Shown piece after piece: positions 43,885-53,489 of a DNA stretch of 64,000 bases. The notes under the pieces were generated by a model that saw only the letters and a list, made by a program, of their open reading frames with translations, searched no databases and was not told the DNA's origin. The translations under genes were made by a program, and so were the position numbers. Source of the stretch: Halosimplex rubrum. GTDB taxonomy: Archaea > Halobacteriota > Halobacteria > Halobacteriales > Haloarculaceae. How positions within the stretch are numbered: position 1 is the stretch's first letter; each line of letters begins with the position of its first letter. Where the stretch lies: NCBI RefSeq assembly GCF_013415885.1, contig NZ_CP058910.1, forward strand, positions 2,046,001-2,110,000, given 5' to 3'.

Positions 43885-44220
43885 TCAGTCCGGGTCGTAG
43901 GCGTCGTCGAACGCGCGGGCGGCGTCGAGCAGGTCGCTGTCGGCGGCGACGCGATACTGCGGTTCGGTCTCGTCGTCGCCTTCGTCGTCGGCCCGGACGA
44001 GCAGCCCAAGGTCGACGAACTCGTCGAGCAGGCCGTTCAGGTACAGCGTCTTCAGCGGGACGCCGGACCGCTCGGAGAGGTCCGAGCGCGTGTACGCCCG
44101 CTCGGCGTTGAGTTCGGTGAGCGTCCCGAGGAGGTTCGCGGCGCCGTCGCTCGTGGCGACGAACGCCCAGCCGCCGTCGGGCTGTCCGTCCGACCCGTCC
44201 GACGGGTCCGTGTCCAACAT
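43885..44220 (-). CDS. Small winged-helix-like regulator
   Basis: 111-residue acidic protein with a predicted helix-turn-helix in YTRSDLSERSGVPLKTLYLNGLLDEFVDLGLL (about 42-75), where the loop after the first helix has the classic SGVP turn. The start at 44220 fits a TATA candidate (minus-strand TTTTATGC, about 44242-44249). Similar small HTH proteins occur widely in haloarchaea with unknown targets. It is divergent from the Lrp gene. Confidence 0.65.
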   Translation of the reverse strand: MLDTDPSDGSDGQPDGGWAFVATSDGAANLLGTLTELNAERAYTRSDLSERSGVPLKTLYLNGLLDEFVDLGLLVRADDEGDDETEPQYRVAADSDLLDAARAFDDAYDPD

Positions 44221-44367
44221 GGCGCGGTCTATGCGAGAGGGCCGCATAAAACCGCCCGTCTCGACAATTACCGCGCGGTCGCGGGCGAGCGGTCGCGGGG
44301 ACGGCGGTGTGGCAGTCCCTGCCGCGATGGAGAAACCCTTTTGGTCGCAGTGGGCCGGAGGGTAGGT

Positions 44368-44856
44368 ATGAGCGACCGCGAGGAGATACTGGCGTTGCTC
44401 CGCGAGAACGCGCGGTACTCGACGGAAGACCTGGCCCGACAGACCGGCCTCGACGCCGAGGCGGTCGAAGCCGTCGTCGAGGACCTCGAGTCCGAGGGCG
44501 TCATCAAGGGGTACCAGGCCGTCGTAAACTGGGAGAAAGTCGAGCCCGAGCGCGTGCGCGCGGCCGTCGAGCTGAACGTCACGCTGGACCGCGAGACGGG
44601 CTACGACGACATCGCAGAGCGCCTCGCGAAGTTCCCCGAGGTGCAGGGGCTGCGACTGGTCAGCGGCGACTACGACTTCGCCATGGAGGTCGAGGGCGAC
44701 TCGATGAGTCAGGTGTCGCGGTTCATCAGCGAGAAGGTCGCGCCCGTCCCCGAGATCACCCAGACGGTGACCCACTACATCATGGAGAGCTACAAGGAGC
44801 GCGGCGTCGAGTTCGGGGACGGCCACGACGACGACCGGCTGTCGATATCGCCATGA
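44368..44856 (+). CDS. lrp: Lrp/AsnC-family transcriptional regulator
   Basis: 162-residue regulator with an N-terminal winged helix (about 1-50; YSTEDLARQTGLDAEAVEAV) and a C-terminal RAM ligand domain (about 62-140; GLRLVSGDYDFAMEVEG is its core). The family senses amino acids and controls their metabolism. It overlaps the aminotransferase gene by 4 nt, which suggests that the two act in the same pathway. Confidence 0.92.
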   Translation: MSDREEILALLRENARYSTEDLARQTGLDAEAVEAVVEDLESEGVIKGYQAVVNWEKVEPERVRAAVELNVTLDRETGYDDIAERLAKFPEVQGLRLVSGDYDFAMEVEGDSMSQVSRFISEKVAPVPEITQTVTHYIMESYKERGVEFGDGHDDDRLSISP

Positions 44857-45998
44857 CGTTCGAGGCGAGCGAGCGCGTCGCGGGCGTGCCGCCCTCGGGC
44901 ATCCGTCGCTTCTTCGAGATCGCCGAGGAGTACGACGACATCATCTCGCTCGGGGTCGGCGAACCCGACTTCGCGCCGCCGTGGGCGGCCCGCGACGCCG
45001 CCATCGCGTCGCTGGAGCGGGGGCAGACCTCCTACACCGCCAACCGGGGAATGGCCGAACTGCGCGAGCGGATCGCCTCGTTCGCGGACCGCCGGTACGG
45101 CCTGCGCTACGACCCCGACGAGGAGATCCTCGTCACGTCGGGCGCCAGCGAGGCCGTCGATCTGGCCTTCCGGGCGTTCCTCGACCCCGGCGACACGGTC
45201 GCGGTCGCCCAGCCCTGTTACATCTCCTACGCGCCGGGCGTGCAGTTCGCCGGCGCGGACGTGCTGGACGTGCCCACGCGCGCGGCCGACGAGTTCAAGC
45301 TCACCCGCGAGGCGCTGGAATCTTCGGGCGCGGCCGACGCCGACGTGCTCGTCATGTGTTACCCGAACAACCCGACCGGCGCGACGATGACCCGCGAGGA
45401 GCTGAAGCCGGTCGCCGAGTTCGCCCGCGAACACGACCTGCTGGTGTTCTCCGACGAGATCTACTCGGAGCTCAGCTACGAACACGACCACGCCTCGATC
45501 GCGACGCTGCCGGGGATGCGCGAGCGGACGGTCGTCTTCAACGGCTTCTCGAAGGCCTACGCGATGACCGGGCTCCGGCTCGGATACGCGCTCGCGCCGC
45601 CGGAGGCCATCGAGACGATGAACCGGATCCACCAGTACACGATGCTGTCGGCGCCGACGACCGCCCAGCACGCGGCCGTCGAGGCGCTCGAATCCTGTGA
45701 CGACGAGGTCCGGGAGATGCGCGACCAGTACGACCGCCGCCGGAACTTCGTCCTCTCGCGGTTCGAGGAGATGGGGATCGACTGCTTCCCCGCCGCAGGG
45801 GCGTTCTACGCGTTCCCCGAGTGTCCCTGGGACGACAGCGACGAGTTCGCGGAGGCGCTGATCGAGGACCAGCGCGTCGCCGTCGTTCCGGGGAACGTCT
45901 TCGGTGCGGGCGGCGAGGGCCACCTCCGGGTCTCCTACGCGACGAGTCTCGGCGACCTCAAGGAGGCGATGGATCGGATAGAATCATTTATCGGATAG
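44853..45998 (+). CDS. PLP-dependent aminotransferase, class I
   Basis: 381-residue fold-type I aminotransferase. The PLP lysine is Lys234 in FNGFSKAYAMTGLRLGY; CYPNNPTGATM carries the conserved Asn, and GVGEPDFAPP is the N-terminal substrate gate. The pattern is that of aspartate/aromatic transaminases (subgroup I-gamma). The exact amino acid cannot be assigned. It is coupled to the Lrp-type regulator. Confidence 0.92.
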   Translation: MTFEASERVAGVPPSGIRRFFEIAEEYDDIISLGVGEPDFAPPWAARDAAIASLERGQTSYTANRGMAELRERIASFADRRYGLRYDPDEEILVTSGASEAVDLAFRAFLDPGDTVAVAQPCYISYAPGVQFAGADVLDVPTRAADEFKLTREALESSGAADADVLVMCYPNNPTGATMTREELKPVAEFAREHDLLVFSDEIYSELSYEHDHASIATLPGMRERTVVFNGFSKAYAMTGLRLGYALAPPEAIETMNRIHQYTMLSAPTTAQHAAVEALESCDDEVREMRDQYDRRRNFVLSRFEEMGIDCFPAAGAFYAFPECPWDDSDEFAEALIEDQRVAVVPGNVFGAGGEGHLRVSYATSLGDLKEAMDRIESFIG

Positions 45999-46048
45999 CA
46001 TTTACCGATTACACGTTTCGGAACAACGGCGATACAGCCGCCCTACCG

Positions 46049-46069
46049 CCGTCGATCGGCGGTCGACGG
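46049..46069. terminator. Hairpin between aminotransferase and pilB
   Basis: CCGTCGA and TCGACGG form 7-bp arms around TCGGCGG. It lies about 50 nt after the aminotransferase stop and could end that transcript, or act as an upstream site for pilB. A poor T-run makes the first only moderately likely. Confidence 0.35.
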
Positions 46070-46132
46070 TGATTATCGGTTGGCTACCTTTGGGCGTAAA
46101 GCTTTTTCCGTCTTACTAGCAGTTAGCCTGTA

Positions 46133-48655
46133 ATGGCAATTGATGGCACGGGGGGCAACGAATCTGACCAGGTCGCGTCGGGGGGCGAGCGGCTCTCGGG
46201 GGACGGTGCGACCGTGGGCGAGTACACGTGGAACGACCTGCGCCGGGACGTGCATACGGGCGGGCGCTTCGACCGCAGCGAGTACCTCGGATTCGATCCG
46301 ATCGACGTCGAAGACCGGCTCCGGTCGGCCGCGAGCGCCGCCAAGACGCTCGAACGAGCGTGGGACGAGCGCATCGAGGCCGAGCGGTCGTTCGTCGTCA
46401 AGGACCGCTACACCTGGGAGCACTTCAAACAGGAGTACTACTACGACGAGGACGGCGAGATCCCTCGGGACGGCGACGGCGAGAAGGTGCCGTTCGAGCC
46501 CGAGGAGTATCTGGGGTTCGACCCCGAGGAGACGGAGGGCCGACTGAGCCGGGGCGGGGACGCGGCCGAACGGCTCGCGTCGGTCGTCGACGAGCGCACG
46601 ATCGACGTCAACCCCGACCTCGACGAGGACGCCTTCTTCTCGACGGTCGACGGCCACTCGACGGTCGTCAACCGCTACGACCTCGAGAAGGCGGTCCCGC
46701 TGGAGAAGAAGGCCCACTTCGTCGAGGTCGAGCGCTACTGGGTGAACAAACCGTACGCCTGCGTGATCATCTTCCACTCGCGCAAGGAGAACGAGAAGAA
46801 GTACTACGCCATCGAGCCCTACGAGAACGACATCGAGTCCCAGCTGGTCGACTTTCTCTCGGGCAAGCTCAAATCGGCGATCAAGTACTCCGAGGACGAG
46901 GTCGTCGTCGAGGGGTCCGACGCCGACCGCGCCGGCGTCATCCAGCGCGAGACCGAGCGCCTGCTCGAACGGTACGACCTGTACACGCCGGGTCAACAGG
47001 GCGATCTCGGGATGATGGACCAGCTCAAGGGGGCGCTTGGCATGGAGATCGAGGTCGAGACTCAGGGAGGTGAACTCGACGGCATCCGGGCCCGCCCCGA
47101 GCCAGCGGTCGTCGGCGACGACCCGAAGACGCTCAACGAGTATCAGGTCGAAAAGCTGCTCTACCGCCTGAAGCGGGACTTCATCGGCTACGCGCGTATC
47201 GACCCGATCAAACACGACATCAACGTCGAGGACATCTCCTGCGACGGCTACAACTCCCGGGTGTTCGTCTACCACACCGAGTACGAGAACATCATCACGA
47301 ACGTCGAACACGGGAAACAGGAGCTCGACGACTTCGTCGTCAAGCTGGCCCAGCGCTCCGGGAAGGGGATCAGCAAGCGCCAGCCGCAGGTCGACGCCAC
47401 CCTGCCCGACGGCTCGCGCTCGCAGCTGACGCTCGGCGAGGAAGTGTCGGACCACGGGACCAACTACACCATCCGCCAGTTCAAAGACGTCCCGTTCACG
47501 CCGGTGGACCTCATCAACTGGAACACCTTCTCGCTCGACGAGATGGCCTTCCTCTGGCTCTGTATCGAGAACAACAAGTCGATGATCTTCGCGGGCGGGA
47601 CGGCGTCGGGGAAGACCACCTCGCTGAACGCCATCTCCCTGTTCATCCCGTCCAACGCGAAGATCGTCTCCATCGAGGACACCCGCGAGGTCGAACTCCC
47701 CCAGCGCAACTGGGTCGCCTCGGTGACTCGCCCCTCCTTCGGCGAGGACGACAAGGGCGACGTGGACGAGTTCGACCTGCTGGAGGCCGCGCTCCGACAA
47801 CGGCCCGACTACATCGTGATGGGGGAGGTCCGTGGTGAGGAAGGTCGGGACCTCTTCCAGGTCATGTCGACCGGGCACACCGCCTACTCCACCTTCCACG
47901 CCGACACCGTCGGAGAGGTTATCAAGCGGTTCACGACCGAGCCGATCAACGTCTCGAAGACCCTCTTCACGGCGCTGGACCTGGTCTCCATCCAGACCCA
48001 GACCCGCGTCGACGGCAACAAGGTCCGCCGGAACAAGAACCTCACCGAGATCAACGAGTACTCGGCGGAACACGACGAGATCAACGTCCGCGACGTCTAC
48101 GAGTGGCAGGCCGAGACCGACGAGTTCCTCCAGATGGGCAACTCCAACACCCTGGAGGAGCTGAAGTTCGACCGCGGGTGGACCCAGGAACGGCTCGACG
48201 AGGAGCTGTTCATGCGGAAGGTCGTCCTCGCCTACCTCATCGAGCAGAACCTCAACACCTACACGGAGGTCGCGGCGGCCGTCCAGGCGTTCATCAACGA
48301 CCCGGACACGATCATGGCGCTCATCGCCGAGGATAAGCTGGAGCGGTCGCTGGAGGACCTCCGGGAGATGGAGTCGGTCAAGATCAACATCGACCCCGAG
48401 AAAGAGGAGATGGTCCCGCGGCCGGACCCGCCGGCGGAGATGCTCGACGAGGCCGAGGGCATCCTGGAAAACGCCCAGCCGCTGCTCCAGCGCTTCCGCG
48501 AGAAGGAGACCTCCGACATCGTCAGCGCCCTGACGGGCTCGGGCGTCGACGAGGAGGAGACCGACATCACGCCGGTCGAGAGCGAGGACGAGGACGACGA
48601 CATCGACTTCAGCGAGTTCGTCCCGGCGGCCGGTGCGGAGGCTGACGAGGCATGA
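46133..48655 (+). CDS. pilB: Type IV pilus assembly ATPase (PilB/GspE-type)
   Basis: 840-residue secretion ATPase. The P-loop is GGTASGKTT (488-496), followed by the Asp box SIEDTREVELPQ, the Walker B-type region with RPDYIVMGEVRGEE, and the His box STGHTAYSTFHAD. The first 350 residues are a haloarchaeal extension with repeated EYLGFDP units (about 50 and 125). The protein polymerises pilin-like subunits at the membrane. It overlaps pilC by 4 nt. A disordered acidic tail closes the protein. Confidence 0.93.
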   Translation: MAIDGTGGNESDQVASGGERLSGDGATVGEYTWNDLRRDVHTGGRFDRSEYLGFDPIDVEDRLRSAASAAKTLERAWDERIEAERSFVVKDRYTWEHFKQEYYYDEDGEIPRDGDGEKVPFEPEEYLGFDPEETEGRLSRGGDAAERLASVVDERTIDVNPDLDEDAFFSTVDGHSTVVNRYDLEKAVPLEKKAHFVEVERYWVNKPYACVIIFHSRKENEKKYYAIEPYENDIESQLVDFLSGKLKSAIKYSEDEVVVEGSDADRAGVIQRETERLLERYDLYTPGQQGDLGMMDQLKGALGMEIEVETQGGELDGIRARPEPAVVGDDPKTLNEYQVEKLLYRLKRDFIGYARIDPIKHDINVEDISCDGYNSRVFVYHTEYENIITNVEHGKQELDDFVVKLAQRSGKGISKRQPQVDATLPDGSRSQLTLGEEVSDHGTNYTIRQFKDVPFTPVDLINWNTFSLDEMAFLWLCIENNKSMIFAGGTASGKTTSLNAISLFIPSNAKIVSIEDTREVELPQRNWVASVTRPSFGEDDKGDVDEFDLLEAALRQRPDYIVMGEVRGEEGRDLFQVMSTGHTAYSTFHADTVGEVIKRFTTEPINVSKTLFTALDLVSIQTQTRVDGNKVRRNKNLTEINEYSAEHDEINVRDVYEWQAETDEFLQMGNSNTLEELKFDRGWTQERLDEELFMRKVVLAYLIEQNLNTYTEVAAAVQAFINDPDTIMALIAEDKLERSLEDLREMESVKINIDPEKEEMVPRPDPPAEMLDEAEGILENAQPLLQRFREKETSDIVSALTGSGVDEEETDITPVESEDEDDDIDFSEFVPAAGAEADEA

Positions 48656-50745
48656 GTCTCGGGCGCTCCTCGAAGCAACTCGGCGGCGCCAACACGGTGG
48701 GGGACACGTTCTACCCCCTCTACCAGGCGCTGTTCGACGAGGAGGGCGACTTCGTCTCCGGCATCGAGGCCAAACTCGCCGAGGCGCGGATGGGCGACAA
48801 CGTCGAGATGTACATCTCGCGGGCGCTCGCGGTCGGCACCGTCGCCGGGCTGACGCTCTGGTTGCTCGGCATGCTGCTCGGGTTCCTCGTCGTCCAGATG
48901 CTCGGGCTCGCCGAGGGGCCGCTGCTCGGCCTGCGGATCCCCGACGCCATCGAGCCGGTCGTGCTGGCGCTGAAAGTGCCGGCGATCGTGTTCGTCTCCG
49001 GCCTCGTCTTCGGCGCCGTCGGCTTCGGTATCGGGTTCGGCTCGCTGCTGTCGATCCCCTACTTCCGGTCGAACGCGCGCAAACGCGAGATCAACGTTCT
49101 CCTGTCGGACTCGGTCGCGTTCATGTACGCCCTCTCGGTGGGGGGGCTGAACCAGCTCGAAATTCTGCAGGCGATGGCCCAGGCCGACGACACCTACGGG
49201 GAGGTCGCCAAGGAGTTCCAGTCGCTGGTGCTCGAGACGGAGTACTTCGACACCGACTACCGGACGGCGATCCGCAATCAGGCCATCGAGACGCCGAGCG
49301 ACGAGCTCGGCCAGTTCCTCACGGACATGCTGTCGATCGTCGACTCCGGCGGGGACATGACCTCGTTCCTCGAGGACCAGAAGGACAAGCAGATGCGGAC
49401 GGCCAGACAGGAGCAGGAGAAGATGCTGGACACCCTGGAGCTGTTCGGCGAGATGTACATGACCCTCTCGCTGTTCCCGCTCCTGCTCATCATCATCACC
49501 GTCATCATGAGCATGATGTCCTCGGGGTCGAAGATGAACCTGATGGTCGGGACGGTGTACGGACTCATCCCGCTGACGGGCGTGGGCTTCCTCGTGCTCA
49601 CGTCGACGGTCACGCAGGACTCCATCGGTGACGGCTACCTCCACCCCGACCGCGGCGACGAGACCTACTCCGAGGCCGACGACGGGCTGTTGAACCTCGG
49701 CCTCGTCGAGGGGTACACCGGGAGCTACGGCGTCTTCGACCGGGTCAAGAGCCGCGAGGGGACCTACCGCGCGACCCAGATCCTCAAACAGCCCCACATC
49801 TTCTTCCGCGACAATCCGCTGTACGTCCTCGGCGTGACGATCCCGATCACGATCGCCTTCTTCGCCGTCGTGGTCATCTTCCACATGGCGCCGATGACGA
49901 TCTCGGAACTGGTCGTCCCACAGGGCGGGGACGTGCCGGAAGGGCTCAACGACCCGACGAAGCGCTGGGTGTACCCCGTCATCACGGGGACGTTCATGTG
50001 GGTGTACGTCCCGATCTACCTCAACCTCCTCCCGCTGGCGGTCTTCTACGAGTGGAACCTCCGGACGCGCCGCAGCGTCATCGGCAACCTCTCGGAGAAC
50101 CTCCGCAAGCTCGCCAGCGCGAACGACACCGGGATGACCCTGCTGGAGTCGATTCGGGTCGTCGCCGACACCTCCTCGGGGCGGATGGCCGACGAGCTGG
50201 AGACGATGCACGCCAAGGTCAACTACGGGACCAGCCTCAAGGACGCGCTCCGGGAGTTCAACAACCGCTATCACATCCCCAGACTCGCCCGGACGGTCAA
50301 GCTCATCAGCGAGGCCCAGGAAGCCTCCAGCCAGATCCAGGACGTGCTCTCGACGGCCGCCCAGGCCTCCGAGAACCAGGACGACATCGACCTCGAACGC
50401 AAGTCCCGCGCCCGGATGCAGATGGTCATCATCATCATGACCTACCTCACGCTGCTGGGCGTGATGGCGCTGCTGAAGGTCCGATTCCTGACTGTCATGG
50501 CCGACCTCGCGACCCAGACGACCTCTAGCGGGTCGTCCGGCGGCGTCCCCGGCGGTAGCTTCAGCGGCGTCAACACGCAGATCCTCTCGGTCCTCTTCTT
50601 CCACGCCGTCGTCCTCCAGGCGCTGCTGTCGTCGTTCATCGCCGGCTACATCCGCGACGTGAACCTGCTGTCGGGCGTCAAGTTCGCCGTCATCCTCCCG
50701 ACGATCGCGCTCGTCGTCTGGTACGCCGTCACGCTGATGTCCTGA
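48652..50745 (+). CDS. pilC: Pilus assembly membrane platform protein (PilC/TadC-type)
   Basis: 697 residues containing two copies of the T2SF domain (about 150-240 and 455-560), with hydrophobic helices around 60-80, 100-135, 275-325, 395-420, 440-460, 590-620 and 640-697. The second copy shows LASANDTGMTLLESIRVVAD, the usual conserved stretch. PilC anchors the ATPase and pilins in the membrane. It forms a two-gene operon with pilB; the prepilin genes lie 2 kb downstream. Confidence 0.9.
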   Translation: MSLGRSSKQLGGANTVGDTFYPLYQALFDEEGDFVSGIEAKLAEARMGDNVEMYISRALAVGTVAGLTLWLLGMLLGFLVVQMLGLAEGPLLGLRIPDAIEPVVLALKVPAIVFVSGLVFGAVGFGIGFGSLLSIPYFRSNARKREINVLLSDSVAFMYALSVGGLNQLEILQAMAQADDTYGEVAKEFQSLVLETEYFDTDYRTAIRNQAIETPSDELGQFLTDMLSIVDSGGDMTSFLEDQKDKQMRTARQEQEKMLDTLELFGEMYMTLSLFPLLLIIITVIMSMMSSGSKMNLMVGTVYGLIPLTGVGFLVLTSTVTQDSIGDGYLHPDRGDETYSEADDGLLNLGLVEGYTGSYGVFDRVKSREGTYRATQILKQPHIFFRDNPLYVLGVTIPITIAFFAVVVIFHMAPMTISELVVPQGGDVPEGLNDPTKRWVYPVITGTFMWVYVPIYLNLLPLAVFYEWNLRTRRSVIGNLSENLRKLASANDTGMTLLESIRVVADTSSGRMADELETMHAKVNYGTSLKDALREFNNRYHIPRLARTVKLISEAQEASSQIQDVLSTAAQASENQDDIDLERKSRARMQMVIIIMTYLTLLGVMALLKVRFLTVMADLATQTTSSGSSGGVPGGSFSGVNTQILSVLFFHAVVLQALLSSFIAGYIRDVNLLSGVKFAVILPTIALVVWYAVTLMS

Positions 50746-50836
50746 CCGCGACCGCTTTCCACTTCCGCCCACGGCGCGCACCGCCGCCTGCAGCGTCCGG
50801 CACAGCGCTTAGGCGCGCGCGGGCGCAACCGCGCTC

Positions 50837-51079
50837 GTGGACGCACCCAGCACACTCCGTTCGGCGGCGGCCAACGACGAGGGCATCGCGATCACACGGC
50901 GCGAGTCCGGCGGCGAGACGACGCTCGTCGTCGACTTCGGCGAGGGCGCCGACGCGAAACTCGACACGGTCGGCGAGACCGCGATCGTCGTCGCCGGCGA
51001 CCGCCAGTTCGAGTTCGAGATCCCGCCCGAGGTGACCGACCTGTCCGTCAACGACGGGATGCTGACGCTCCGGTCCTGA
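50837..51079 (+). CDS. Small unknown haloarchaeal protein
   Basis: 80 residues, GTG start, no signal or membrane helix. The sequence is beta-rich with a strand pattern (TTLVVDFG, ETAIVVAGDRQFEFEIP) that recalls Hsp20-like domains. A haloarchaeal family (I recall DUF7127) has this size, but I cannot confirm it. The function is unknown. Confidence 0.6.
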   Translation: MDAPSTLRSAAANDEGIAITRRESGGETTLVVDFGEGADAKLDTVGETAIVVAGDRQFEFEIPPEVTDLSVNDGMLTLRS

Positions 51080-51125
51080 ACGCGGCGGTCGCGCTCTCCG
51101 GGGCCGCGCCCGTCGAATCCGCCGG

Positions 51126-52049
51126 TCAGCCGCCGGCGGTGGCCGCGGTGGCCGCCCCGTCGTGTTCGTCGGTGACCGTGCCGGTGCCGTTCGGCGTCCC
51201 CGGTCGTTCGGCGGTCGCGGTCCGCTCGGGCGTCGCGTCGGGGTCGACGGGCGCCGGCGTCGACCGCCGGGTGACGTTCCCGACCCAGTCGGGCGCGGAC
51301 GGCGCCGACTCGCCGAGGCGACTGTAGTCGTAGCGTATCGAGACGTGCGAGGGGTCGCCGTCGACGACGCGGTCGTACTCGGCGGCCAGCGACCGGACGA
51401 ACCCCTCCCGGGTCACGTAGGCGGTGGCGCTGAAGTGGCGGATCGTCGCCTCCGCGGGCCCCAGCGCCCTCGGCGCGGGCCCGCCGGCGGCGTGGAGTCG
51501 GTAGTAGGTGCGACCGCGTCGGTCGACCGTCGACACCGCGACCGTCCGGTCGCCGAGGAACTGCCGGATCGACACGGTCGCGAAGACGTAGTCGGCGGGC
51601 CGCCCGGGTAGTCTGAGCAGGTCGTACCGGGTCCCCTCCGGTTCGGCTACCCGCAGGAACCCGCCGCTCTCGTTGACGTACAGCGAGGCGTTCCGCCGGA
51701 GTTCGCCCTGGACCTGCGAGAGGGAGAACGTCTCGTTGCCGACGACGACCCGGCGAACGAACCCAGCGCCGGGACCGCTGGCGTCCTCTCTCATCGACCA
51801 GGTGTAGGTCCGGTCGGCCAGATACTCGGTGTGCGCGCGAGCGAGCGCCTCGGCGTCGACCGTCCCGTTGACACTCACGCCCGGCGGGCGCTCCCCCACG
51901 CCCGTCCGCGTCGGCGGCGGGCTGTCGGTGACGGGGACGGGCGTCACGGTACTCGTCGGATCGGATCCCGGCCCGTCGCCGCCGAACGAGACCGCGCTAC
52001 AGCCGGCTACGAGGACGGCTACCGCGACGGCCACCAGACCCCAGCGCAT
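51126..52049 (-). CDS. Secreted lipoprotein of unknown function
   Basis: 307 residues starting MRWGLVAVAVAVLVAGC, a short signal peptide with a lipobox whose Cys17 should be lipidated. A Thr/Pro/Ser linker follows (about 25-50), then a beta-rich domain (about 60-255) with patterns such as YTWSMREDASGPG and FSATAYVTREGF. The C-terminus is again Thr/Pro-rich. Several haloarchaeal lipoprotein families (for example DUF7537-like) look like this; no ligand is known. Confidence 0.75.
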   Translation of the reverse strand: MRWGLVAVAVAVLVAGCSAVSFGGDGPGSDPTSTVTPVPVTDSPPPTRTGVGERPPGVSVNGTVDAEALARAHTEYLADRTYTWSMREDASGPGAGFVRRVVVGNETFSLSQVQGELRRNASLYVNESGGFLRVAEPEGTRYDLLRLPGRPADYVFATVSIRQFLGDRTVAVSTVDRRGRTYYRLHAAGGPAPRALGPAEATIRHFSATAYVTREGFVRSLAAEYDRVVDGDPSHVSIRYDYSRLGESAPSAPDWVGNVTRRSTPAPVDPDATPERTATAERPGTPNGTGTVTDEHDGAATAATAGG

Positions 52050-52136
52050 CACTTCCACTACGGAGTTGCGACACAATACGCCTTCGGCGGGAGATACGAG
52101 GGGTGAAGCCGATCCGACCCGTACCGCCATCGAACG

Positions 52137-52385
52137 ATGCCCGACGACCTCGACTTGCGAGTGTACAGACGCGCGCCCGACCGCTACGTGCTCTGGTCGA
52201 CGCGAGTCTCGGACGCCCTGCTCGACGACGCGAGCCGCGAAGAGCTCGTGGAGTGGTACCTGTACAGGCGACCGGACGGGACGCGCGCCGAGATCGAGGC
52301 GCTCGTCGACGCCGCCGACGAGCGCGCCGCCACCGACGCCAGCGACACCTACGAGGAGTCGCCCGACTGGCTGGCCGGGAACTGA
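52137..52385 (+). CDS. Small acidic protein of unknown function
   Basis: 82 residues, soluble and strongly acidic in its second half (EIEALVDAADERAATDASD). No motif is recognised. The ATG at 52137 lies 88 nt from the divergent lipoprotein start, so they may share a promoter region. Codon use matches neighbouring genes, which supports it as a real gene. Confidence 0.55.
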   Translation: MPDDLDLRVYRRAPDRYVLWSTRVSDALLDDASREELVEWYLYRRPDGTRAEIEALVDAADERAATDASDTYEESPDWLAGN

Positions 52386-52478
52386 CTCGCCGCCACCGAG
52401 CGAGAGTCAGAGACCAGCGGCGCCGTGCTGGGCTGTTGCAGTCCGAGCGGCCGCAGATTGCGGGCGCTCGGGGTACTC

Positions 52479-52498
52479 TCCACCGCAATAGCGGTGGA
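52479..52498. repeat. Perfect 8-bp hairpin beside the tRNA scar
   Basis: TCCACCGC and GCGGTGGA surround AATA. The right arm overlaps the start of the 15-bp copy of the tRNA-Ala 3' end (52494-52508). It may be a terminator for the tRNA or part of the decayed element. Confidence 0.5.
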
Positions 52499-52599
52499 CT
52501 CGCCGGGACCGAGCGAACGCGAAGCGTTCGCGAGGGTCGGCGAGTTTACGAACGACTGACGGAGCGAAGCGACGGAAGGAGTGAGTGGACTCGCCGGGA
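52494..52599 (-). repeat. Second tRNA-Ala 3'-end duplication
   Basis: The 15-bp sequence GTGGACTCGCCGGGA occurs at the tRNA 3' end (52585-52599) and again at 52494-52508, 91 nt away, in direct orientation. Relative to the tRNA this copy lies downstream of the 3' end, as expected for an integration footprint. It is shorter than the scar at 19595-19746. Confidence 0.55.
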
Positions 52600-52657
52600 T
52601 TTGAACCCGGGGCCTTCCCCGTGCCAGGGGGATGATCTACCACTGATCTACGAGCCC
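52586..52657 (-). tRNA. tRNA-Ala (anticodon GGC)
   Basis: On the minus strand the sequence folds with acceptor GGGCTCG/CGAGTCC (G3:U70, alanine identity), D arm GATC/GATC, anticodon stem TCCCC/GGGGA with loop CTGGCAC (anticodon GGC, reading GCC/GCT), T arm CCGGG-TTCAAAT-CCCGG and discriminator A. No encoded CCA. It differs from the CGC isoacceptor at 19544 mainly in the anticodon arm. Confidence 0.96.
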
Positions 52658-52889
52658 GCACGCAAATACCGGTAGCCGGGACTGTTTCATAAACCCATCG
52701 AAGCGTCGAAGCTCCGTCAGCGACTACCACGCGCGTGGTGTCAGTCGCCGAACCAGCGCAGTATCAGAATAGATAACGAGGAGCTAACGGATATAACCGG
52801 GAGTGTTCTCTCCCACGACAGGCACGGTCGGGTTCGGGCGTCGTTCGGGGGACAATGGCGGCGTCCGTGGCTCGCGCCGGAGGCACACG

Positions 52890-53489
52890 ATGACAGCATT
52901 CGGGGATAGCCACAGGTCCGCGACACACGGCGCGGGCTCACGAGGAGTCGAGAGCGGCGAGCAGCGCGACCGACGCGGGCAGACGACGCTGGATTTCGCG
53001 ATCGGGATGAGCATCTTCCTGCTGGCGCTGACGTTCGCGCTGGCGTTCGTGCCGGGGATGCTGGGCCCGTTTTCGGACGGCGGCCAGTCGGAGACGCCGG
53101 CGACCAACCGCGTCGCCGACGACCTCACCCAGCGGTCGCTGGGCAACGCGACCGCGCCGTACGTGCTCGACGGCGAGTGTACCCGGGCGTTCTTCGACGA
53201 GGGGTACTCGCGGTGCGGCTTCGACGGCGGCCCCATTCAGCAGCGGGTCGGCGTCCTCGACCGGACGCCGGTGAACGTGACGATCAGCGGCGACGTGGGG
53301 TCGAGCGAGGACGCGATCCTCTGCTGGGACGACAGCGCCTCGGCGCTCGTCGAGTGTTCGGGCGCGGGCGGCGAGACGGTTCTCGCCGACGGGTCGAACC
53401 CCGCGGGCAGCGGGGGGAAGACGGTCAGCGCGCAGCGGGTCGCACTGCTCGACGGGCGCGACGTCACGGTGCGGGTGGTGATGTGGTGA
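52890..53489 (+). CDS. Pilin-like protein with class III signal (DUF7287-like)
   Basis: 199 residues. After a basic start, RRGQTTLDFAIGMSIFLLAL (about 29-48) gives the glycine/Gln cleavage region plus hydrophobic stretch of archaeal prepilins; the QTTLDFA motif resembles the QxSxE pattern of euryarchaeal pilins cut by PibD. The outer domain has four Cys (for example CTRAFFDEGYSRC) that could form disulfides. First gene of a tightly overlapping operon of pilin-like genes. Confidence 0.75.
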   Translation: MTAFGDSHRSATHGAGSRGVESGEQRDRRGQTTLDFAIGMSIFLLALTFALAFVPGMLGPFSDGGQSETPATNRVADDLTQRSLGNATAPYVLDGECTRAFFDEGYSRCGFDGGPIQQRVGVLDRTPVNVTISGDVGSSEDAILCWDDSASALVECSGAGGETVLADGSNPAGSGGKTVSAQRVALLDGRDVTVRVVMW

